Positions 31,021 through 40,851 are shown, counted from the first letter of the stretch. The stretch is 55,438 bases of DNA from CAVUAN01 sp963739435 (GCA_963739435.1 CAVUAN010000020.1:1-55438); one strand, 5' to 3'. Notes: generated from the sequence alone by a model not told the origin. Numbers and translations are program-made.

Positions 31021-31403
31021 AGCGCGTTGTCGTCGTCGACGACGATCTCTCGATCGGGCCGGCCGTGCGGGACGCCCTCGCGGCCGAGGAGCTGAACGTC
31101 TCGGCGCCGGCCGACTCCAGGGCTGCGCTGGCAGAGATCCTGCACGAAACGCCTGATCTCGTCATCCTCGACGTCAACATGCCCGGGATGAGCGGTTGGG
31201 AGCTGTGCGCCATCCTGCGGCGCCAGTCGACGACTCGCGATGTGCCGGTTCTCTTCCTGACCGGCCGCGCCGAGCTCAAGGACCGGATTCGCGCGATGCA
31301 GCTCGGCGGCTCCGACTACCTCATGAAGCCTTTCGGCGCCGAGGAACTTCGCCGAAAGGTCCGCGAGCTCGTCGGCGGCGAAGCCAAACCGGAGGAGTCA
31401 TGA
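31017..31403 (+). CDS. Stand-alone response regulator receiver
   Basis: 128 residues with only a receiver domain: acidic pair VVVVDDDLSI, phospho-acceptor aspartate in PDLVILDVNMPGMSGW, switch threonine in PVLFLTGRAEL and lysine in DYLMKPFGAEELR. There is no output domain, so it must act by protein contact; the EAL protein four bases downstream is the obvious candidate partner. It overlaps the kinase stop (ATGA). Confidence 0.92.
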   Translation: MKRVVVVDDDLSIGPAVRDALAAEELNVSAPADSRAALAEILHETPDLVILDVNMPGMSGWELCAILRRQSTTRDVPVLFLTGRAELKDRIRAMQLGGSDYLMKPFGAEELRRKVRELVGGEAKPEES

Positions 31404-31407
31404 CGCG

Positions 31408-32766
31408 ATGAAAACAAGGGAGCACCGGGGGCCGATCGGCATCGTGCCGCCAGAAGGCAGCGCCGCGCCGGGGCCGGACGCCGAGGAGGTCGAGCGGCTG
31501 CGCCGCGAGGCCGTTGTGTTCGACGGGGTGACGGGTCTGCCCGTTCACCCGTTCGAGGACCCTGCCCGGGCGGCTCGCCTGGAAGCCCTCGAGCATGTCG
31601 GCGTCATCTATCTGCAGATCGGAAAGTTCTTCGGCTTCGAGGAGCTCTACGGGTGGGAGCAGTACGACCGGGTCTTGACGGTCGTGGCCGACGGCCTGCG
31701 CGAGGACGTCGCTGCCTCGAGCCTGTCGGAAAGCCTCGTCTCGATCCGCTTCTCGGGGGCCGACGGGTTCTACATTCTGTTTGACCTCTCGGCGACGGGG
31801 CGAGCGCGGCAAGCCCGAACCCTCGAGGGGCTCGCCGTGCGCTTCCAGTCGAGGACCGTCCGGCGTTTGCGGCAGGCCTTTGGCGGAACGACGGTCGACC
31901 GGATAAGCATCCATGTCTCGAGCCTGGCGGCGCCCGACAACCCGCGCTCTCGCCCGTCGCGCCATCTCGTGCGGCTCTTCGCGGAGGCAGCCAAGATCGT
32001 GTCGCGGGAACAGACGCGCGAACAGACCGACCTGTCGTCGGCCCTCAAGGGGATCCTCGGCCAGAAACAGCTGCGGGCCGTGTTTCAGCCCGTTTGCCGC
32101 CTGTCGGATGGAGGCGTCGCCGGATATGAGGCCTTGATCCGCGGGCCGGCCGGGTCTCCCCTCGAGGCGCCCAACAGCCTCTTTGCCGTGGCGCACGAGA
32201 ACGCGCTCGACGTCGAGCTCGAAAGCCTCTGCCTCGAGACGATCTTCGGCAGGCTACCGGGTGCGGTCGGCCGGCACAGGCTCTTCGTCAACGCGTCGGC
32301 CATGCTGCTCCGGCACCCCGTGTTTCTCGACAAGCGCCATCTTGCCGAAATCAACCGGAGGCACTCGGACGTCGTCGTCGAGATTTCGGAGAAGGAGATG
32401 GTCGGCGACTACCCGGCCTTCCGCGAGACCCTCGACATCGTGAGGCGGTCGCACCTGAAGATCGCGATCGACGACGCCGGGTCGGGATACTCCGGTCTCG
32501 AGTCGATCCTTTACCTGCAACCCGACTACATCAAGGTGGCCGATTCTCTGGTGCGCGGCCTCGAAAACGACCCCATCAAGCGGGAAATCATCACGAGCCT
32601 GGCATCTATCGGCCGGCGGATCGGGGCGGAAGTCATCGCCGAGGGAATCGAGCGAAGGCAGGAGCGCCGCGCCCTTGTCGATCTCGGCATCACGCTCGGC
32701 CAGGGGTTCCTGCTCGGCCGGCCCGCTTCCCACGTGGGTGGACGGTCGCGGCCAGCCAGCCACTAG
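31408..32766 (+). CDS. Cyclic-di-GMP phosphodiesterase with degenerate GGDEF domain
   Basis: 452 residues. Residues 35-185 align with a GGDEF fold but the active site reads RFSGADGFYILFD, so cyclase activity should be lost and the domain is probably regulatory. A linker (SREQTREQTDLSSALKGILG) leads to an EAL domain with catalytic residues in place: GYEALIRG, LFVNASAM, VVEISEKEM, KIAIDDAGSGYSGLESIL, YIKVADSLVRG, VIAEGIE and LGQGFLLGRP. It should degrade cyclic-di-GMP, opposing the GGDEF-PilZ protein in the same operon. The frame is intact, and the gene ends the cluster. Confidence 0.9.
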   Translation: MKTREHRGPIGIVPPEGSAAPGPDAEEVERLRREAVVFDGVTGLPVHPFEDPARAARLEALEHVGVIYLQIGKFFGFEELYGWEQYDRVLTVVADGLREDVAASSLSESLVSIRFSGADGFYILFDLSATGRARQARTLEGLAVRFQSRTVRRLRQAFGGTTVDRISIHVSSLAAPDNPRSRPSRHLVRLFAEAAKIVSREQTREQTDLSSALKGILGQKQLRAVFQPVCRLSDGGVAGYEALIRGPAGSPLEAPNSLFAVAHENALDVELESLCLETIFGRLPGAVGRHRLFVNASAMLLRHPVFLDKRHLAEINRRHSDVVVEISEKEMVGDYPAFRETLDIVRRSHLKIAIDDAGSGYSGLESILYLQPDYIKVADSLVRGLENDPIKREIITSLASIGRRIGAEVIAEGIERRQERRALVDLGITLGQGFLLGRPASHVGGRSRPASH

Positions 32767-32799
32767 AGCTTTTGAGCAGGCGATAGAGTCCGCGGGACC

Positions 32800-34102
32800 A
32801 TGGCGGGCTCTTCCCGGCCTTATCTCACTCTCCGGCACCGCGATTTCGCGCGGCTGACGGCGTCGCAGCTTCTGTCGATGACCGGCTCCCAGATGCAGAG
32901 CGCGGCGATCAACTGGCACGTCTACCTGCTGACCCGCTCTCCGCTTGCACTCGGGTTTCGTCGGGTTGACGAAGGTCCTGCCCATCATCGCCTTCTCGCT
33001 CTGGGGAGGCGTCCTGGCCGACCGGCGCGACCGGCGCCGCGTCATGCTCGTCGCGCAGCTCGTGATGACCGCAACGGCCGTGGTCCTCGCGACGATGACG
33101 CTGACACGACGCGACACTCTCTGGCTGATCTACGCCATGAACCTCGTGACCGCCGCCGCAGGCGCCTTCGACGGGCCGGCGCGCCACGCCCTGCTGCCGC
33201 GCCTCGTCCCGGCCAAAGACCTTCCGGGCGCGCTCGCGGTCAATCTCTCCGCATTCCAGGCAGCCATGATCGGCGGACCGGCTCTCGCCGGGCTCGTGAT
33301 CGCCGGCGCCCGTTCGCAGGAGAGCGGCCTCGCGACGATTTACATCTTGAACGCCGTTTCGTTTCTTGCCGTGATCTTCGCCCTCGTGACGATGCACACC
33401 TCCGGAGCCGTTGTGATCTCGGACACTCAGCCTGCGCACCCGATCGAGGCGCTGCGCGAGGGCCTGCGATTCGTCTTCAAGACGCCGTTGATCGTCTGGA
33501 CGATGTCGCTCGACTTCCTCGCCACGTTCTTCTCGGGCGCGATGTCGCTGCTGCCAGTCTTCGCTGACCAGGTGTTGCACGTCGGCGCGAAGGGCTACGG
33601 CGTGCTGGCCGCGGCGCCGGCAGTCGGCGCTCTCCTGGGCTCGCTCTACCTTTCGATCCGGCCGCTGCCGCCCGGCCAGGGCCGGGTCCTCCTCTGGTCC
33701 GTCGCGGCGTACGGCGCCTCGACCGTCGTCTTCGGGTTTTCGCGCGCCTTCTGGCTGACGCTTTTGGCCCTCGCGGCAACGGGTCTCGCCGATTCGGTCT
33801 CGACGGTCATCCGCCAGGCCCTGCGCCAGCTCGCGACCCCCGACGCCCTGCGAGGCCGTTCGACGTCGGTCAACATGATCTTCTTTCTGGGCGGCCCGCA
33901 GCTGGGCGAGCTCGAGGCGGGTCTCGTGGCCTCCCTTTTCGCTTCGGCAGCCGTGGGCGTCACCTTTTCGGTCGTCTCGGGCGGCCTCGCGACCGTTCTT
34001 CTGACCGCCTGGATCGCCGCGCGGGTCCCTGTCCTCCGCCGCTACGACTTCCGGCAACACGCGGCTGCTTCTCCCTCTCCCCCCGGGAGAGGGGCGGGGT
34101 GA
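32800..34102 (+). CDS. MFS exporter (EntS-like)
   Basis: About 430 residues after repair. The N-terminus PYLTLRHRDFARLTASQLLS and the loop LADRRDRRRVMLVAQ are typical of the enterobactin-exporter-like MFS branch; further helices include LIYAMNLVTAAAGAFDGPAR, FLATFFSGAMSLLPVFADQV and VNMIFFLGGPQLGELEAGLV. One frameshift near 32955 interrupts helix 2 (SPLALGF/VGLTKVLPII). The last dozen residues (SPSPPGRGAG) are encoded by a palindromic intergenic repeat, so the native C-terminus was probably extended or replaced by it. The substrate is unknown. Confidence 0.85.
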
Positions 34103-34110
34103 GGGGAAGA
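34065..34110 (+). repeat. Palindromic CCCTCTCCC/GGGAGAGGG repeat
   Basis: Perfect 9-bp stem (34073-34081 with 34085-34093) followed by GGGGTGAGGGGAAG. The same element in opposite orientation lies at 39538-39583. Such hairpins are widespread intergenic repeats in high-GC bacteria and could end transcription of the MFS gene. Confidence 0.65.
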
Positions 34111-34138
34111 CCGACGCCGTCCCCCCGCTACGAGGCCA

Positions 34139-36273
34139 TCAGGGCAGGACTCCGGGAGTCGACCGACTCACGTGAATTGTCCATGTCGACGGCGAGCCCT
34201 CGTTCTGAAAGCTGGCGAGGAAGGCTCCGTTCATGGTGAAAGCGCGCACCAATCCTCGAGGCAGAAAGTCCATCGAAAACTGAGCAGACGTGCCGGCATT
34301 GCCGCACCGGGAGACAAACTTCCCCACCACGTTCGGGGGCAGCATCGAGCTGTTTACCTCGTAGCTCACGCCTCCAACCTTCGTCAAGTGATCTCGACCG
34401 TCAACGAAGCGAACGGTCAGCTGGCCTGATGAGGGCAGCAGAACGACGAGCTCCGGGTCGCGAGCCGAAGAGATGGTAATAGGCCTCATCTCGAGGAGAT
34501 ATCCGCAGCTATGGACGATCAGCAGGGCTTTGTCGCCGCTCACAGCCTCGAAGTCGAACTCTCCAGCACCGTCCGTTGTTGCCTGCTGCTCTGGTAGAAG
34601 AGCGGGTGCACTTCGGCTCAGGTAGACGAGCGCTCCGACCATCGGAGCACCGCCCGACTCGAGGACTCGGCCGTGGATGCCGCCCCCGCTTTCGAGGACG
34701 ATCTCATGGATGAGTGAATCCTGTGCGGGCGCCAAGCCCTTCACGAGCTTCGGAGCGAATCCACGAGCCCGTATGTCTAGATCGACGTTCTGGGGGCCGA
34801 GGCCGCTGAATGCGAACTGGCCGTCCGCATCGCTCGTGGCTTTGCCCGACTGACTGCCCGGCTTGATCATGCCGTCCCCGTCGGCAGTCGTTTGGAAATT
34901 GACCACCGCGCCAGCGATCGCTCGACCCGATGAATCACTCACGCGGCCAGCAAGAGCGGCGTCAGGGAGATGGAAGTCGTGATGGATTTCACTCGAGTCT
35001 GCCGGGATAACGAGATCTTCATCCACAGTCCCCTGACCTCCGGAGGGTGTCGCTCTGAACCCATACTTTCCCCACGACCAGACTCTTAGAGAATAGTGTC
35101 CGGCGTCGTCGGTGAGAGTTTCGGCGCTCTGTCCAGGCGCCTGGTACAGGGCGACTCTCGCCTCCCTCAAGACCGAGCTTCCGCGAGTGACGTCTCCGGA
35201 GACAACGATGGGTGAAAAGACAAAAGCCACATCTGCTCGTTGGTCAGAGTAGATCGGCACTTCCTCTTCGACCCAGAGACCCTGTGGCGGGTCGGTTCTG
35301 ACAGAGACGATGAGAAGTCCAGGGTCGACTGAACCGAAATCGGCAACCAGACTCGGACCTGGATGCAATCGGCGTTCGCCAATCGGAGTCGGTCGACCTC
35401 GCGTGCCGGCAGGTGCCGGAATGGCGACAGCCAGGATCAGCTCCGATTCCGGCAACTCTCTTGGAAACGAGATCGCTACGCGAAGCGACCCGCTGGTGGT
35501 TAGGAAGACGTCACCGAGATCTAATACTTCTAACGCCCGAACCGGGCTGACCAACATTCGACGGGTCGCAAGCCCCGGCGACTCGACGGTCAACTCGAAA
35601 CCGCCTGTCGGTACACTCGGATCGTCAAGTTGGGAACCGAGTCCAGCCACCGGGTGCTGCGATAGGAAGCTCGCGATGCTCGAGTCGAGCCGAGCACCCG
35701 CGACCTGTCGTATCGTCGCTTTCCAGTTCGTCAGGAATCCGCCCGACCGGGCTTCCCTTATCCGTGCCTTGACTCTGCCGGCTGGGGCCAGTCGTGCCGT
35801 GGGCAGCGTCGCGTCCTCGCGAACCGTTAAGCCTTCCATCACCAACGGGGCGCTATCAGGGATGATGAAGGCGACATCCCACTGGCCGGGTGCGACGACG
35901 AAACGACAACTAAACCCGGAGGCGCTCTTCTCGACGATCGATTCCGAAGAGACCGCAGCCTCCCAGCCTTGGGTTGGCCCCTTTAGCAGCAACCTCGCTG
36001 GGGAGCCCTTCTGACTCCCTCGATCGGCAGCTGAAGCACTAGGAAGCCTCGAGGCAGATAGAAGAGGCGGTCGCCCGTCGTGCCCAACGAAGGCCCGACT
36101 CGATATGCGCGAAAGGCCGGGTCTTTTATCTCGTCGCCCTCCTTAAGCGCGCCAAGGCCAACCCCGGAAAGGGCGATTGAGCCGGAAGTTGTACGTATCG
36201 AAGCGGGAAGCTCGAAGCGCGCGCCCGGGGCGGGCGCGACGGCAACCGCAAAGAGAAGGAAGACTCGATGCAA
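34139..36273 (-). CDS. Secreted multi-domain protein with carboxypeptidase-regulatory/Cna-B-like repeats
   Basis: Probable TTG start at 36273 gives a signal peptide (HRVFLLFAVAVAPAPGA). One frameshift near 36000 joins the first 90 residues to the 617-residue main frame. At least three beta-sandwich repeats with the D-G-x-Y/F signature occur: ETLTDDAGHYSLRVWSWGKY, GKATSDADGQFAFSGLGPQN and ATTDGAGEFDFEAVSGDKAL, each preceded by a SGRAIAGAVV/GGAPMVGALV-type strand. No membrane anchor or catalytic residues are seen. Its GC content is visibly lower than its neighbours, hinting at transfer. It shares a divergent promoter region of about 57 bases with the GntR gene. Likely surface or extracellular; function unknown. 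Confidence 0.75.
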
Positions 36274-36281
36274 CCGGCATG

Positions 36282-36323
36282 TTGCAATCCCTCAGTGTTC
36301 TACTGTATTATATCTGTGATACA
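36282..36323 (+). promoter_or_regulatory. Promoter and YtrA-type operator of the GntR-ABC operon
   Basis: TTGCAA (36282-36287), an 18-base spacer and TATTAT (36306-36311) resemble a sigma-70 promoter. A perfect inverted repeat TGTAT (36304-36308), ten bases, ATACA (36319-36323) overlaps the -10 element and ends eight bases before the GntR start. Position and symmetry fit autorepression by the YtrA-like regulator, which typically binds GTnTA-type dyads. Confidence 0.6.
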
Positions 36324-36330
36324 CGACGCA

Positions 36331-36739
36331 ATGACCAGAAGCCTCCATGTTGACCCCTCCGACGCAACACCGATCTGGAGCCAGATCGAGGAAGGGGTTC
36401 GCCTTCTCGTGGCTTCAGGGGCGCTTCGAGGCCGGAGGCCCGGTGCCCTCCGTGCGCGATCTCGCCAAGGAGCTTCGCGTCAATCCCGCCACAGTCGCCA
36501 AGGCCTACCAGCGGCTGACCGAAGCGGGCCTCTTGACCGTCAAGCGCGGCGAGGGAACGTTTGTCGCCGACGCGCCGCCAGCCATGGCGGCGGCCGAACG
36601 CCGCAAGGAGCTCGGCTCGGGCGCCACGCGCTACGCGGCCCTGGCCTCGACCCTCGGATCGACAGCGGAGGAAGCCGCCACCCTGCTCGCATCGGCCTGG
36701 AAGCGTCTTTCCGGAGACGGAAAGGGGGACAGGAAATGA
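36331..36739 (+). CDS. GntR-family regulator, YtrA subfamily
   Basis: About 135 residues from ATG 36331. The N-terminal wHTH is typical: TPIWSQIEEGVRLLVASGAL, then VPSVRDLAKELRVNPATVAK, AYQRLTEAGLLTVKRGEGTF. The C-terminal tail is short, as in the YtrA subfamily, which lacks the long effector domain. One frameshift lies near 36425. The stop overlaps the ABC ATPase start (ATGA), and an inverted repeat sits upstream. YtrA-type regulators normally repress an adjacent ABC exporter under cell-envelope stress. Confidence 0.88.
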
Positions 36740-37667
36740 ACGACACCCTTCTCTCTCTCGAAAGCCTGACGGTTCGCTATGGCCGGAAGGTCGCCTGCGA
36801 CGCCGTCGGCCTCTCCGTCGAGCGGGGCGCTGTCTATGCGCTGCTGGGGCGAAACGGCGCCGGCAAGTCCTCGCTCGTACGGTGCCTTCTCGGGCAGCAG
36901 AAGCCCTCCGCCGGCCGGGCGCTTCTCTTTGGCCGCGACTCCTGGTCAACGCGCGCCGACGCGATGATGAGAATCGGCGTCGTGCCGGAAGAGCCGGATG
37001 CTCCGCCCGCGATGACGGCTCGCCAGATCTGCGAGCTTCTGCTCGCGGCTCTACCCGCGATGGGACGGCGAAGCCTTTGCCGCGCGGCTTTCCCGCTTCG
37101 GCGTACCCGACACGACGCCCTTCGGGCGACTCTCCAAGGGCCAGAAGGGCGAGGTCATGCTCGCCGCCGCGCTCGGCCATGGACCGGAGCTTCTCGTCTT
37201 AGACGACCCCACGCTCGGCCTCGACGTCGTCGCCACGACAAGCGCTCTACGAGGAGCTCGTCGGCGAGCTTGCCGACAAAGGCACGACGATCTTCCTGAC
37301 GACGCACGATCTCTCCGGCTTCGAGGGCATCGCGACCCGCGTCGGGATCTTGAAGGACGCCCGCATGGTCTTGGACGAGGACATGGAACAGTTGAAGGCG
37401 CGCTTCCGCCGCATCCGCTACGGCAATCGGGCGACCGAAACGCGCACCGAGTTCGGCAACGAGCTCGACGCCTTCGAGGCCGTGCGCGTCAAGGTCCGGG
37501 GCTGGGGCATCGACGCCGTCGTCTCGAACTACGAGGACTCCGCGTTCGAGCGCTTCCGCGAGCAGGACGGCGTCGTCGACGCGGAGGTCTCGGCTCTGTC
37601 GCTCGAGGAAATCTTCCTCGCCGTGGCCGGTGAAGCTCCCGCCGCCGCAACCAAAGGAGCCGCGTAA
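36736..37667 (+). CDS. ABC transporter ATP-binding protein
   Basis: About 310 residues. Walker A LLGRNGAGKSSLVRCLLG, signature LSKGQKGEV, Walker B ELLVLDDPTLGLD and H-loop LTTHDLSGFE are all present, followed by a C-terminal extension (SALSLEEIFLAVAGEAPA) typical of multidrug/bacitracin-type ABC-2 exporters. Two frameshifts, near 37055 and 37240, split the frame. The gene is translationally coupled on both sides (ATGA with the regulator, TAATG with the permease). It energises the permease encoded next. Confidence 0.9.
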
Positions 37668-39535
37668 TGAAAGGCTTTCTCGCCGTCGCCCGCCGCGAGA
37701 TCGAGGAAAAGCGCTTCGTCTTTCTCGCGGCCGCCGTGGCGAGCCTCGTCCCGTTTGCCGTGCCGATTGTGAGAGGGCTCCATGGGACGGCCGCGACGGA
37801 GATCCGGGAATGGATCGCTCTTGTGGGGGCCTCCATGTTGGGGGTGGGGCTCGCAACCGTGCTCGGCGCCACGGTGATTGCGAGCGACCTGGCCGAGCGG
37901 CGCCTTGGCTTCTACTTCTCACGGCCGATCTCGGGCCTCGCGATCTGGGCAGGAAAGCTGGGTGCAGCCTTCCTGCTAGCTCTCGCGGCGGCTGCCATCG
38001 TCTACTTCCCGACGCTCGTCGTGAACGGCGGCCGCGTCGTCCTCGCCGATCTGCCGTCGCAGTCACCCCTCCTCTTCGTGGTGGGCGTGGCGGTCCTGGT
38101 CCTCTTCATGCACGCTGGCAACATCCTCATACGCCCGCGCTCGGCCTTTCTCGCCCTCGACATGGCCGCGCTCATCCTGCTGACCATCGGCACCGTCCTT
38201 GTGATCCAACGGCTGGCCGTGGCCTATGCCGTCGAGCCCCTCCAGCTCGCCACGCGCGCATTGATCGCCACCGCGGTTGTCGCCCTCGCAGTGGCCGGCC
38301 TCCGGGCGGTCACGCAGGGTCGGTCGGATGGCCGAGCGGCGCACCTCGCCCTCTCGGTGACCCTGTGGAGCATTCTCGGCGCGGGCTTGGCGGCAACGGC
38401 CGGCTATACCGCCTGGGTCTTCTCCGTTGCACCGAAAGACTTTACGCTGATCGAGGAGGTGTCACCCGCCGCCAGGGGGAGCTGGGTGATGCTTCACGTC
38501 ACCGCCCGGGGATGGCAGCCCATCTTTCTCTACGACACCGCGACAGCCCGGTACCGCCGAGCTGGCGTCCCCTGGAGGGAGCCCGTGCTTTCACACGACG
38601 GCACGCGGGCGGCGTGGTTCGAGTCCTCGGCACAGGGAGGACCGTTCGACGTCGTGACGTGGAGGCTCGACGAAGCCGGCGCAAAACCCGTCCGGACGTT
38701 TTCGCTGGCGAACTTCCCGTATTCAGCGTTCCTCTCCGACGACGGGCAGCGGTTGGCCACGATCTCGAATGGAGTTCTCTCTGTCTGGGATCCGGCCGCC
38801 GGCGCCTTGTTGGGGTCGGCCCGCGTTGCGGGCGAGAGCGCCTCTCTGCACGGGTCCTTCGTCGACCGGAACCGGGTACGGATCCTGCGATTCAAGAATC
38901 GCTGGGACACCTTCGAGGAAAACAGCCTGGACATTCTCGAGTTCGATCTTCCGAAGAGGACGCTCTCGACGATTCTCAGGCTCGAAGACGCCGGTGCTTG
39001 TATGGGCGACGAGACCTGGAACCGACTCCTCGTCATGGGAAGGACCCGCCTCACGTTGCGCGACGGCCACACGGGCGCGCTGATCGCAGCGCTTTCGGAG
39101 CGAAGCCCACAGCGGCGAGTCGTCGGGCGCTTCACCGCGGATGGACATATCGCCGTTCGGGTGATCGAAGATGCGCGACAAGGGAGTGGCCGCCGTGGCT
39201 CGATCGAAGTGTTCACGCGGGATGGCCGGCTCGAGCGCACGCTTCAACTTCCCGAATTCGAGTACCTGACGCTGGGCGGCGAGGTGGCGCCCGGGCAGCT
39301 CGTCGTGGCCGCGCCCCGCGATTCCAACGGCAGTGCGCGCCGCGTCCTCTTCGTCGCAAATCTGGCGACAGGCGAGATGCGTCAGGTCGCCGAAGGGTTG
39401 ACTCCGATGAGCAGCCTCTCCGAGCCGGGCAGCCAGGCGACCAAGCTCTTCGTAGGCCCCGGCCGCTCCCTCGTGTATTTCGACGCCCTGACCGGCGAGC
39501 GTCGTGTGATTCTGGGGAAGGTCGAGAATCGCTGA
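37667..39535 (+). CDS. ABC-2 type permease fused to a C-terminal beta-propeller-like domain
   Basis: 622 intact residues. Residues 1-265 contain about six membrane helices with ABC-2 permease features: start KGFLAVARREIEEKRFVFL, ASDLAERRLGFYFSRPISGL and long hydrophobic helices up to GLAATAGYTAWVFSVAP. The remaining 350 residues look like a WD40/PD40-type propeller facing outside: PVLSHDGTRAAWFESSAQGG, FLSDDGQRLATISNGVLSVW, LDILEFDLPKRTLSTILRL and GRFTADGHIAVRVIED. Usual permeases of this class end after the membrane part. The start overlaps the ATPase stop by one base. A substrate-sensing or capture role for the propeller is inference. Confidence 0.8.
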   Translation: MKGFLAVARREIEEKRFVFLAAAVASLVPFAVPIVRGLHGTAATEIREWIALVGASMLGVGLATVLGATVIASDLAERRLGFYFSRPISGLAIWAGKLGAAFLLALAAAAIVYFPTLVVNGGRVVLADLPSQSPLLFVVGVAVLVLFMHAGNILIRPRSAFLALDMAALILLTIGTVLVIQRLAVAYAVEPLQLATRALIATAVVALAVAGLRAVTQGRSDGRAAHLALSVTLWSILGAGLAATAGYTAWVFSVAPKDFTLIEEVSPAARGSWVMLHVTARGWQPIFLYDTATARYRRAGVPWREPVLSHDGTRAAWFESSAQGGPFDVVTWRLDEAGAKPVRTFSLANFPYSAFLSDDGQRLATISNGVLSVWDPAAGALLGSARVAGESASLHGSFVDRNRVRILRFKNRWDTFEENSLDILEFDLPKRTLSTILRLEDAGACMGDETWNRLLVMGRTRLTLRDGHTGALIAALSERSPQRRVVGRFTADGHIAVRVIEDARQGSGRRGSIEVFTRDGRLERTLQLPEFEYLTLGGEVAPGQLVVAAPRDSNGSARRVLFVANLATGEMRQVAEGLTPMSSLSEPGSQATKLFVGPGRSLVYFDALTGERRVILGKVENR

Positions 39536-39537
39536 AG

Positions 39538-39583
39538 CTTCCCCCTCACCCCAACCCTCTCCCGGAGGGAGAGGGGGGAATGA
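39538..39583 (-). repeat. Palindromic CCCTCTCCC/GGGAGAGGG repeat, second copy
   Basis: Stem 39555-39563 with 39567-39575, preceded by CCCCCTCACCCCAA. It is the reverse complement of the element at 34065-34110, and lies between the permease stop and lysA, where it may terminate transcription. Confidence 0.65.
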
Positions 39584-39607
39584 AGAGATGAAGTATCGTC
39601 CCGCTCC

Positions 39608-40851
39608 GTGGCGGGATTCGTTCGGAAAGGCGAGGAGCTGACGTGCGACGGCGTGTCGCTACGGGAGATCGCGTCTGCCGTCGGGACACCCGTCTACGTC
39701 TACAGCCGGGCGCTGATCGAAGAGAACTACCGGCGCTTCGACAAGGCGTTTGCTCCGGTTCCCCACCTCGTCTGCTACGCCACGAAGGCCAATTCGAATC
39801 TCGCGGTCCTGCGCTGCCTCGCCAGGCTCGGGCGCCGGGGCCGACGTCGTCTCGGGCGGGGAGCTGCGGGCGGCTCTCGAGGCGGGTTTTCCGCCTGACC
39901 GGATCGTCTTCTCGGGTGTCGGCAAGACCGAGGCCGAGATCGGCCTGGCTGTCGCCGCCGGGATCCTCGCCTTCAACGCCGAGTCCGAGCGCGAGATCGA
40001 AAAGATCTCGGCGGCCTCCGTCGCTGCCCGCCGCACGGCACGCGCTGGCCCTGCGCGTCAATCCCGACATCGACGCGAAGACGCACCCCTACATCTCGAC
40101 CGGCCTCGCGCACAACAAGTTCGGCATCGCGATCGACGCGCGCGCGCGCCGTCGTACGACAAGGCGCGGAGTCTGCCCGGCCTCGCGGTGACCGGCGTGC
40201 AGGCCCACATCGGAAGCCAGATCACGGACGCAGCCGTCCTCGCCGAGACGGCGCGAGAGCTCGCCGTGCTCGCCCGCGAGCTTCTCGAACGCCGGCTTTC
40301 CGCTCGAAACGCTCGATGTCGGCGGCGGTATCGGCATCGCGACGGACGAGGGGCCCGGCCTCTCGCCCGAGACCTATGCCGCAGCCGTCCTGCCCGAGCT
40401 CGTCAATCTCCCGCTCAAGGTCTTGACCGAGCCCGGACGGTCGATCGTGGGCCCCGCCGGCGCCCTCGTCACGAAGGTTCTCGACATCAAGTCAAACGGG
40501 GGCAAGTTCTTCGTGGTGACCGACGCCGGCATGAATGATCTCCTCCGGCCGGCGCTGTACGAGGCCGTTCACCCGATTGAAGCGGTCATGCCACGGGGAG
40601 AGCCCTTCGTTGCCGACGTCGTGGGGCCCGTCTGCGAGTCGAGCGATTTCTTCTCGCGGGACAGAAAAATGGATCGGCCGAAGGAGGGCGACCTGCTCGC
40701 CATCCGGGACGCCGGGGCCTACGGCTTCGCCATGGCGTCCAACTACAACTTCCGGCCTCGTCCGGCCGAGGTGCTGGTTGCCGACGGCGCCTTCCGGGTC
40801 GTCCGGCGGCGCGAGACCTGGGAGGAGATGACGGCTTCGGAGAGGGAGTGA
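39608..40851 (+). CDS. lysA: Diaminopimelate decarboxylase
   Basis: Last step of lysine synthesis: meso-diaminopimelate to lysine, PLP-dependent, cytoplasmic. GTG 39608 opens with GFVRKGEELTCDGVSLREIA and VGTPVYVYSR, the normal LysA N-terminus. The PLP lysine is in VCYATKANSNLAVL; GADVVSGGEL, VQAHIGSQI, LDVGGGIGI, LTEPGRSIVGPAG, active-site cysteine VGPVCESSDFF and DAGAYGFAMASNYN follow. Four frameshifts (about 39835, 40035, 40145 and 40295) break the middle; both ends are intact and length after repair is about 415 residues. An overlap (GTGA) links it to the sulfatase-like gene. Confidence 0.92.
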
